Below, piece after piece: positions 51,067 to 61,100 of a DNA stretch of 64,000 nt. The position numbers were made by a program, and so were the translations under genes. Under the pieces are notes generated by a model, which saw nothing but the letters and a program-made list of their open reading frames with translations, had not been told where the DNA came from and did not search any database. The stretch comes from Balanoglossus misakiensis (taxonomy: Eukaryota > Hemichordata): positions 7,440,001-7,504,000 of the forward strand of contig CM082585.2 in assembly GCA_040954595.2 (NCBI GenBank). The letters run 5' to 3'. Within the stretch, counting starts at the first letter, position 1; each line of letters begins with the position of its first letter.

Positions 51067-52997
51067 TGCGTTTTACTTCAAATTTTCAGAAAGAAGAGAA
51101 GAACCAAGACAAAGAGAAAGAAGCTGAAAAAGACGGCCAGGCGGAGGAAGAAGAAGTACAGCTGGTGGTGTGTCCATGCTTGCCACCTCTCAACATGACC
51201 TTCCCTGACATCGAAGAAGCTCGCCAGAACGGATGCTGCTGCGGCTGGATCAAGTACATCTTCAAGTGGATGTTGTTCATCATCAGCTTTCCTTTCATGT
51301 GCATGTTCACCTGGACAATTCCAAACTGTGGAAAGCCCCATCTGAGGTAAGGGTCGCCCAGCGCGGACTTGCGTTCCCATGCTTTGCTCAAGTTTACAAC
51401 ATCATGTAAACTAAAAATTATTACTGATGATTTACAGAACGGTACATGTATATCTTTTTTTGTCATTCCTAATGAAACAGACAAAACCCAGTTATTTAGC
51501 AAAAATTTCAAGAAATACTGAACAGCTAACTGATGTGATATTTGCAAAGTTTTCACCAATATTGATTAAAAATTAATTTTTCTCGACTCTTCAGGAAGTG
51601 GTTCATGTTCTCCTTCTTCATGTCTGTCATTTGGATCGCGTTGATCAGCTTCGCCATGGTAACCATCGTCCAACGCACTGGATGCATTTTGGACATAAAT
51701 GACTTTGTGATGGGTGTCCTGATAGTGGCTGTAGGCACCAGTGTTCCTGTGAGTGTGTTAGTTTTCTCTATAACGTTACATACTCCCATTTATGGCTTAA
51801 AGGGACAAAGTCCCTCTCTCGCTGCCCTTTTTCCATTAATTATGTTTGATACACGACGCCGTTTATGTTGTTCTACATGTGGATATATGGTGAATCAACA
51901 TTCGACTACACACAACTTCCATCTCGTTTGTAGGATGTGAGAGTAAAAACTCGCCCAAAATGAATAAATGGTAAAGAACGATTATTCATTTTGGCGAGTT
52001 TTTCACTCTCCTGTCTATAAGAGGGATGGAAGTTGTGTGTGGTTGAATGTTCATTCACCATATATCGACATGAAGAATAACAAACGGTGTCTTGTATCAA
52101 ATATAATTAATGGAAAAAGGGCAGAGAGAGAGAAACTTTGTCCCTTTAAAGGGTGTATTTGAGAGTTCTATAGAACATATGCTGGCGCTCTTTTTTTGCG
52201 TGTGCCACCCACTGAAAATATGATGAGTCAGTCAGTCTTACCTAAATTATGAATGACTTTACATAAATTAATATGCACTCTTCTTGATCTTTTCAAGGAT
52301 GCGATGAGTTCAATCCTCGTGGCCCGTGATGGTTTTGGAGATATGGCTGTATCTAATGCCATTGGCTCGAATGTCTTTGACATCAATCTTGGTCTTGGCC
52401 TGCCGTTTGTGATCCGTATTGCCATCGACCACGGCGAGTCCATCAATCTCTTCAAAGGCAATCATGTGGTGAGTGGAAGTATCTCATTTTGTGTCCGTCT
52501 GGTAATTTCATTTGATGCGTCCGTCTGGTGATTTCATTTGATGCATGCATGGAAGTAGCATTTCTCATTTGCATTAAAGATATACCGTATACCGTCAACA
52601 CTTGTTGAAATTTTCGCTGTATCGAGAGAGGCCACTGTTTCGCGAGTATTAATTAATTTTCGCGTTCTCTTATTTCATTCACTGCATCTTTATCTTCATT
52701 ATTTATGTTCTTTTCAACATTTCAGAAATCAAACCTGCTGATTTTTTTTAATCGTTCTTTCCCCGTTTGGTTTCTCGACAGCTGGAGAACGCATTCCTGA
52801 CTGGAGAGATGGTCATGACCCCTCATGTCAAATTTGGATTCATATTGCTGCTGATTCTGATTCTGACCATGGTCGTGTTCGCCTGCGCCAGGTTTCGACT
52901 GAGCAAGTGGATTGGCGTGAGCTTTGTCACAATGTACATCTTATTCATCATCTACGCGTGCATTCAGGAATTCCTTTGTGAAGGATACAAGTGCTAG
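42843..52997 (+). CDS. Potassium-dependent sodium/calcium exchanger, SLC24 (NCKX) family, 691 aa
   Basis: Twelve coding exons: 42843-43020, 47254-47451, 47626-47867, 48254-48450, 48625-48787, 49041-49136, 50210-50311, 50642-50743, 51090-51346, 51595-51748, 52298-52468, 52782-52997. The protein would move Ca2+ and K+ out against Na+ at the plasma membrane. A hydrophobic segment at about residues 30-47 is a signal peptide or anchor. The alpha-1 repeat holds GSSAPELF (Glu166) and [12 protein letters not shown]. The alpha-2 repeat holds GTSVPDAMSS (Asp564) and GSNVFDI, whose Asp591 is the position linked to potassium dependence (Asn in NCX proteins). TIPNCGKP before alpha-2 looks closest to the NCKX3/4/5 branch. 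Exons 5-9 encode the variable cytoplasmic loop, rich in Ser, Glu and Lys. The ATG at 42843 follows an acceptor by four bases, so 5' UTR exons lie upstream. Exon 7 (50210-50311) is the least certain. Confidence 0.88.
43021..47253 (+). other. Large first intron of the NCKX coding region
   Basis: This 4.2-kb intron has no supported gene. The 230-codon open frame at 45803-46495 resembles nothing known to me and lacks splice support. A perfect 14-bp palindromic X-box (ATTGCCATGGCAAC) is at 44834-44847 and a poly(G) tract near 47051-47066. Confidence 0.6.
43056..43119. repeat. Two tandem 32-bp direct repeats
   Basis: TCCGACCATCTCTGAAAGGA...GATTATT is repeated at once as TCCGACCATCCCCGAAGGGA...GATTATT (units 43056-43087 and 43088-43119, 3 differences). 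They lie 35 bases after the donor of NCKX coding exon 1. Confidence 0.8.
50853..51065. repeat. Compound (GAT)n/(GGT)n microsatellite
   Basis: Two long GAT runs are each preceded or followed by TGTGGTGGTGGTGGTTAA-type blocks, so the larger unit (GATn, TTGTG, GGTn, TTAA) is itself duplicated. It ends 24 bases before the exon at 51090. Confidence 0.95.
51797..52149. mobile_element. 353-bp foldback element with TTAA ends (MITE-like)
   Basis: The element begins TTAAAGGGACAAAGT and ends ACTTTGTCCCTTTAA. The two arms of roughly 165 bp are nearly complete inverted repeats (for instance ACTCGCCCAAAATGAATAA against TTATTCATTTTGGCGAGT), with a loop of about 14 bases near 51968. TTAA at both ends is the target duplication of piggyBac-type transposons. 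It has no coding capacity. It lies in the NCKX intron between the two exons that encode the alpha-2 repeat. Confidence 0.8.
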
Positions 52998-54538
52998 TCA
53001 TTTGTTGACGTTGCTATGGATACTGTATTGATATGGATACAAGCCAAATAAAGAAAAGTTCAGCTGATCCCGTTGGCTGTCGTTTGTGTTGATTTTGCGT
53101 CTTTGCCTGCATTCAGGTTTCCTGAGAATCTGACTAGGCTCATACGAACGTCGATTTGCCATTAGAGCCACCAACGGTATGGGATCTTGGATTTGTATTG
53201 TAGCCCAACGCAACGGGATCTTTCAATGTGCAAAACTTTTCTGAGATGTTGATGTGACATACGTCGTATGCAGCACAACCAACCGAGAAAAAATTGCACC
53301 AATATACTGTCATTAATTTGATGACATCATTGATTATGTTAATTAATGTGACTTGGTCACCGTGATTACCAAGATGGCGGCCTCCAGAAGACCTATAGGA
53401 GGAGTGCAAGGATGTCAACCCAAATGATTTGCGGCGTTTGACGAAAACTAGAGAAATTATCACAAAGAATTTGCATTCTCCAAGCTTTAAAACTGACGTA
53501 GTTTTTTACAAATTCATGTATTTACCAGAAGTTGCCGGCCCTGGCTGCTTGAATGATTCTCTTATTAATAATGTGCAAATATCCTACTAGAACTCTGTAG
53601 GAACTTATACGAGTGGAATAATAGGTGGAAACATTTGCAATTTTTTTTTTAAATCTTTGGTACTTGTCTGATAAAGAAGAAAAGTGTTCTCGTTGAAGCA
53701 AAGTTGGTTGGATGGGATGCTGTGACAATTCTTCAAGAGAACATGAAGATTCTGACTTCCGAATGAGTACAGCTTACGAAATAGGCACTCAGCACAGCGT
53801 AGAAGGTGATTGTTGAAGACTACACCAGCTTGGAAATATTTACTAAACAGTACTGTCACTATGGGAACAAGTGGTACAGTACAGAACTTAATATCAAGAT
53901 CATTCTTAATTGTATATTCTCACTGTAAATGTACTGCCTGTAAAAAATCGTTATAGAGACCTATTTTTGTACATGTTCGTTCCTATAACAATACAGCCTT
54001 CTGTCGACCCAGTGAATTATTTTTGAACTATGTCAGAGGTGAAGGACTGTGTTTCTGATGTTGTTGTATCCAACTGGTCTGTATTTGTTCGTATTCTGGT
54101 GACTTTTGGTGTAAATGGCCGTCAAAAACACAAGAATCTACAATTCAACTAGAAATGGCATTGTTCATTCATTTTAGTCTCATTCACCTCTTCCAGGTTG
54201 CAAGTCAGACAACAGTCTAATTACGTCACTTTTAAAGAACACTTCTTCTCGAAAGCAAATAACTTCAACAGCACAAAGACTACGCACATGTTTTTCAAGC
54301 TGTACGCTTATGTGCTACTTCTCCAGCTGTGGGAACTTCTGCTTTTAAAGAAACACAAACACCTCTCTTATTTACATATGCCCATATATGGTTAAATGAT
54401 GTGTCTGTAGGTCCTCCAAATTATCATCGGTTGGCACATTTTTGTCACATGGCCAACCAAGTGAAAATCTGTGATTGGTTGACTTTCCATTATCCATGGT
54501 ACCTGTAGAGTTAAATTTGCATGGATGACAGTGGCCCT

Positions 54539-54631
54539 TTAACCCTTTCATCACCATTGTCTAGTCCAAAACCATTGTTTTCTATGGCAAAATGGAACCT
54601 TTACACGAAGAAATGGGGGTGAAAGGGTTAA
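54539..54631 (+). repeat. Copy B of the 93-bp TTAACCCTTTCA repeat family
   Basis: Starts TTAACCCTTTCATCACCAT and ends GGGGTGAAAGGGTTAA, so the ends are inverted repeats including TTAA. The core CCATTGTTTTCTATGG is shared with the other copies. Confidence 0.8.
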
Positions 54632-55379
54632 AGAGACCTATACTTGCATCGACTGAAATTTAATTCAGAGACCTCACTCTGGGATTGTTGCACGCCTCTC
54701 TTTAACATTTAAGGAACACATGACCTTTGAACTGAAGGGCTTTCTGTTCTGTACATTGAATGTAAATATTTTAGCCCAGATCTGTCTGTTTATGTAAAAG
54801 AAAGACTCAATGACTGGTTTCATGCAGTCAAACTGTTAATGTAAAACACAGGTACACAAATTGTAGCTCTAAGACTTAAGACTAGATCGCAATCACATCT
54901 GACCAGGGTGTTATGGCAACACCAGTCCGATATAGGCCTCAATTTGAAGTGAAACTAATCAAATATTGTAACATTTCAGAGACAAAACTACAAGCAATAT
55001 AGATTTTCAGTTGTTGACATGTTCTGATACTAACACTGGCAAAATCATCTGGATGATAGTATCCAGATGATTCACACTTGAAATTATTTTTCATTAAAAA
55101 TGTGCATTCATAGTCTTTACATAGAACAGGGTATTCCAGTGGACTTAAGTTTATGAATTTACCTATATCTCATATTTTACATTTAACATCCACTCACTAC
55201 AAAAATGAAAGTCTTACGTGTTTTCCATGTTCTTTGGTCTGAAAAACTCTTTGCTTTTCCAAAAAAAAACCAATATCTGTTATCAGGTACCAAATTGGTA
55301 ATTTTTGGTCGAGAGAGCTGGGTTTTCTGAAAATGAACATGACAGTATTCGGAAAGCAAGATGGCTACCAAGCAGTGTG

Positions 55380-55472
55380 TTAACCCTTTCATCCCCTTTT
55401 CCCTATAAAGAGGTCCAACTTTACAATAGAAAACAATGGAATTGGACCAAACCATGGTGGTGCAAGGGTTAA
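55380..55472 (-). repeat. Copy C of the 93-bp repeat family (reverse orientation)
   Basis: Reverse complement of the same element, exactly 93 bp: TTAACCCTTTCATCCCC at one end and TGCAAGGGTTAA at the other. The core ATAGAAAACAATGGAATTGG matches copies A and B when reversed. Confidence 0.8.
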
Positions 55473-56873
55473 TTAATCTTGTGGGAATTAAGTTCACTAA
55501 CTATTTGGAACAAGTTGATTACTACTGCTGTAGTGTTCAAAATGACTGTGCTCTACAATAAAGGCCGAAACAATATGGATTTCGATAAAATTCTGACGTC
55601 TTATCAGTAAAGTGATCTCCCTTTTCTGACAAAAACATGGAAATTACATCATATTCAAGTCAGACTACAGCATCTTTCGTGTATATACTAAAAGTCAGCC
55701 TCTTTGGCTGTCTGAAAATTTCAACAAATGTGATAAAGATTTTTGTACAAAAAACTGTAAAAATGTAAAGTATGACATTTACAATTTTTTGACAAATGTG
55801 TCACCTACGAGCGCCCTCTTTGGCCAATAGTTGTAAACCTTATTTTCTTTACCATGACAACATAAGGCTGTTGTGTTGAGATGTATATAGAATGCAAAAC
55901 ATTTTCTAAGTAATGCTTGGAAAGTGAGATATTTCTCTAAATAATTTTAATCTTTGTATTTCAGCAACTGAGTTTTAATCTCTTGTTGGAAGATTTCTTT
56001 GTTGATATTGTACTTCTGTTTTATGATTTGTTTTTTGGAAGTTGTATGCTGATGTGAAAATTTGTTTATTTGTGTAAATAAGTAAATAAATTATAGATTT
56101 TTGTATTTAAAGTAAATGTCGTGGGTCAGAATTATTAGTTATTTATTATTCATGTGTGTATGTGTTTTATACACCAGTACATGTAGTATTGAAGTTTGGC
56201 ATGACATTTGTATAATTTCATTTAATGACTTTTTCTTTGACTTCGAGACGAGAGTCAGTCCATGTTCAGTGCCCGAGGTGTGAATTTCTCTATATAAATG
56301 ATGCATTCTCGAGATTTTCGTTAATCCAAGTGGTAAACTGACTTGTCCGGCAAATCTTGGATTTTGCACATGGTCCAGGGCCTAGGGGGTCAGTATATGA
56401 ACTCAAGGTGTGAACGAGCTGGGGACAATATAATTTACATAACAATACATAACTGTCCACAAAGTTACTATCTTGCGTAATCTTCGTAGCATGCGTAGAG
56501 GCTGAGCGTTATATGCATGAGGCGAGGCGTGGCGAGGGAGCGAAACGAAGATGGAATTGTGATTTATTCTGTGATTTCCTTTACGATATTGAGGTTTGTT
56601 TAGACTGGACATAATTCTGAAAAGTTTTGAATCAAAACACAGTTTACGTAGTACCTCTATTGGTTGAAATTCATGGTATACGAAAGGAAATGTGACTCCG
56701 CTATAGCTCAGTGTCATTCGACCGATGCGACAATATCATCAGTACTTTTCCTTTTCGCACCCGTTATTTCAGAAGACAAACTGTTGGTAAGTGTGTTTTA
56801 TTTATTATAATCTACTGTGAGCCTTATTTTTCATTACCGGCAACATACATGGCCTGGTGCAATGCTAGTTCTG

Positions 56874-56911
56874 CTTAGTCTCGGTTAGGGCTCTGGGTAA
56901 CCGAGACTAAG
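56874..56911. repeat. 38-nt perfect-stem hairpin
   Basis: CTTAGTCTCGGTTA pairs perfectly with TAACCGAGACTAAG (14 bp), loop of ten bases. TTCTG flanks both sides, so it may be a tiny insertion with a 5-bp target duplication. Confidence 0.65.
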
Positions 56912-57336
56912 TTCTGCTGAGCGCTACAGTCACAGGTGTAACCGACATGTACGGGCTATGTGCACTGCGTTGCAACTTGTGCATGCATCGGATGTACATG
57001 ATCTATCGTTCAAGTTTTAAGTTAAAGACATTTATTTTGGCAACAAAATCGTAAATACAACTTATCACTATTGAAAAAAGAACAAGAAAATCATACAAAA
57101 CAATGCATAAGAGTTATTATGAAGAATAAACTGAATTAAAATTAAACTCCAATTGTCAAACAAGTTCTTAATTCACATAATATTTACCTTTTTCATTGAT
57201 AAGGACATAATTTCTGCTGTTACCATAGTAACATGTTTTAAAAAATCGATATTTACTGTCTATCATTCCTAAAGCACAATATGGCAGTGATTCAAGTATC
57301 CAGCACCAAAGAGCATATGCCATTCATCTATCTAAG

Positions 57337-57570
<234 letters not shown>

Positions 57571-58167
57571 CTACTTATTCTGTTTAGCCCTCTGTACTTG
57601 GCTATATGCGTAAGTTTCCATTTTACGTATATTGCAAAATTTACAGCTGAAAAGCTTAAAAATGGTACACACAGACATCTTCATTCTAGTTTCGCCGGCA
57701 GACAACCTCAATAATATACTTTTACTTTTAGAAAGTCATGAAGTTGATGCATTCAAAATGACCAAATGGAAATTAAAATCATTGAAACAAATAATTTCAA
57801 ATCAGCAAATAATTACAAATTATACACTGAACTGCTGATTTACAAAACAGTCTTGCAAATCAGTTAATCTACTTTAAGCAGATGGCAATGCCCTTAAAAT
57901 ATAATTGAAATAAGACACAAGATTTTTAGCCAAAAATGTGAAGATTGTCTTGGCCGAAAAGATCACCACTTGGGGGCGCTGTCCAAAGTACTGTTTCTTG
58001 AGTTAACTATTATTGAAAACAAAAGTATTGACAACACAATGATATTTCATTTTTGATGACCAGAAAAATACCTCTTCCCCTCATCTGACTACGAGCAAAT
58101 GAACCCCCGGCTTAGGAGATGCACTGAACTGTCAGTCAAATTTGATGACTGAAACATCACTTTCTCG

Positions 58168-61100
58168 TCAATTTTTTGGTTTTATCATCATTTTAAACGA
58201 TTGTAGACAATAAACGTAGGACCTGTGCCAGGTCCCCCATGTGATGACAGCACCATTGCGAAACATGGCTTCTGAACTCCTCAACAGGGGGCCATTAGGA
58301 TTGGCCGTGTTACAGCTGTTGAACCAAAATCCAGATTTTCTCAAGGCGGCGCAGTTTATATTTTTGACTGGGTCATTGTCGTTGTCCTGAAAGAGATGAA
58401 AGAAAAAAAATTCTACTTTAATATTTAGTAGTGTGACATTTTTTTCCTTCTGGTTGCCAGAGTGAAGTTCTTTTAGGCTTAAAATTGAAAATAAAGTTTA
58501 AAGATACATTAGCTGAAAATATTGCCTATTTATCGACATGATCTTTAGATAATCATTGCCTGGAAATGTTTCATAGTAATTATGTGTCTGTGTTTATACA
58601 GCAGTGCAACAACCCCATCCTTAATGGATCAGAGAGATTGCCATGCAGCTGGCCAGTTAACAGTTCAGATGTCACATAGATCAACACAAGACTTGCACTG
58701 CAAAATATGCATCCAACAGGTAAGATCTTCTCTATTCCTTCTTAGAGACTTACCATGGTGGAAAATTGCATTCCATTGTGATAGGATAGAGCATCTCCAT
58801 GGGTACCAGCGACGTACTTGCCCAGTTTCAGACGAAATTTGTCTGTTTCATTTCCGACATAAAAGTTGGAGTATACGGCAACGCCTGTGTCTCTTTCCCA
58901 GTCAGACATTTCTAGGAAAAAGAAAGATGCTTGTGACGAAAAACACAGGCCAATCGCCACTGGGACAAAATACATGTACAGTACACAACTATGGGTCACA
59001 AGACATTCATTTTCATGGACCTTGGAAAAATAAAAAAATACAACTTACCAATGCGAAGTTCATAGTCCCCTATGGACGTTATGTCGTGCAAAAGTCGGTT
59101 GCCTATCCAAAAGTCCCCATTGAGATCACCAAAGCCAGCTGCGTATTCTTCCCATGATCGTTCGAAGTTCACGTTTATACCAGTCTGAAATCAGTGCAGC
59201 ACATTCGCAAATTAGTGATAGCATAAGACCACTGTACATATACGACATTTATCATTTTAGTAAAATTCGTTTCATTTCTTGTAGTATTGAAATGACTTCA
59301 GATAAGCCACATTTGGACAGAATGTTCATATTGTCATGTAAATTTTGTGTGGTGGATAAATGATGATGATTTAATAATGATAATAATAATTGTCCTTCTT
59401 GTACTTCCTGCAGTATTGGACAAGAGGAACTCCATATACATTTACGCAGTCAATCAAGAAGAATATTGTGAGTATTTTAAAATGTTGAAAGAATTATAGT
59501 TAAGGAAATGGGTGATAATAACTTACTCCACGTCTCTGTATGACTGTCCATATTCCACCACCTGTCCCCATGTCACAATACACACTTCTATATCCTGGTT
59601 TACCTCTGATGCCAGAAATTGCAAAGGGGCCTGTTCGCCTGTATCCATACAAGTACATATTGGTGCAGGGATCTACAAATCGTTCTCTGGTGACAAGATC
59701 ACGAGCGATTGTCGCTTGTTTTGGGGTCGTGAAGTATGACGGCTGTGTCGGTGCTGGTGTCTGCGAGACTTCTATTACCATGGGAACATCGCCTCCATCT
59801 AAGGTAGACGTTTGGATAACTCCTTGATTGGTGGTGATGAAAAATTTTGGAGTTGAAGCTGCCATGTATTGTTTCCTTTCTTGTTCAGACACATGCGAAA
59901 CCTTTTGACTTGAAACTGTCAGTGGTCGAATGGGCGATGGTTCCCAGGTGGTGCCAACATCCTTGATTTGCTCAGATGGTGAAACTTTCCTATCAAGATC
60001 ATCCATCTCATGATACCTGGTTGCAGACTGCCCAATTCCCGGCCGCTCTGTTTTGTGATATCCATATTCAGTGTTTTCAGAAATACTTTGCCTGTCTTGA
60101 GTTTTGTAGTCTGGGGATACAATCGGCATCGATTCATTGTGTTCTTGTGTGAGAGGTTCAGTAACTGGATCAATGTAATCTGGAAATTTAGTTCCAGGTT
60201 TTGCTGAAGGCATGTCTTTCCGAGAAGAGGGTTTGCTTGCTTGACTACTTGTCTTTTTGTCCTCAATTTTCTTTGTGAAAAAGATCTCAGTATTGGTGAT
60301 GGCATCATCCTGTCCAGCAAGAATGGCAGTTTCCTCCTTCCTTGAAGATATCACTGACTCACTGGCTGCAGTATCTCCTATCTTCCTACTTTCAGTAGTT
60401 GATATTGGAGGTGGGCTTGGTGCTCCAACATCGACAGGAACAGTTGCTTTCGGATGAAGTATTTCAGATGCACTATCTTTAGTAATATCACTGTTAGTAG
60501 AAGATGCATCGTATTTTTCTATGATATTCTTGTCTTCAACAAGAAAATGGTCAGTCTTATCTCTGTCTTTGAAATTGATAGATGTTGCATCAGTATGAAT
60601 TACTGAACTAGGTGCAGATGTAGAGAGATGGAATTGTTCTTCGCTATCGACAGAACTTATTGTCTTTTGATTAACAGTGCCAGTTTGACTTTCCTCGGCC
60701 CTGTGTACGTCTGTAGTTGTATCTTTCATGTTTGTAGATCTTGGCAGCAAACTCACAGTCCCCTGAATTGATGTAGTTGTCGTTCCCATCTCACTCATTT
60801 CTAGATCTTGTTTTGGAGGCGGGCTTGGTGGTCCAACATTGGCAGGAATTGTCACCTTCTGATGAATAATCCCAGCTGTACTATCACTTTGTCCTCGCCT
60901 ACTTGTATCATGTGTTATTTTGGATGTTCGTGGTGGAGTCTTGCCTTCAGAGCCCAAGTGTTCAGCTTTGCTCTTGTCTATAATTTCAGTTGAGAGAGTT
61001 GCGTCCACTCGACCCCTTGAACTGGATGCAGAAGTGGAATGCAAGTCAACTTCAAAAGAAGGTGCCGTCTTCTTATTAACCACCCTGCCTGTACTTTCTA

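Larger units (their letters stand above)
52998..56130 (+). other. 3' UTR/3' flank of the NCKX gene
   Basis: The first AATAAA is at 53047-53052, 50 bases after the stop, and would give a very short 3' UTR. Others are near 55556 and 56084. The region is AT-rich, without supported ORFs, and contains two copies of the 93-bp repeat. Alternative polyadenylation is possible. Confidence 0.4.

Noticed and set aside
50869-51198. Open frame beginning with a long poly-Met stretch
   Set aside because: It is the translation of the GAT microsatellite running into the real NCKX exon at 51090 in another frame.
56700-56786. Possible plus-strand first exon ending at CTGTTG|GTAAGTG
   Set aside because: No downstream plus-strand coding exon with matching phase was found before the convergent fibrinogen-domain gene; a noncoding RNA cannot be excluded.
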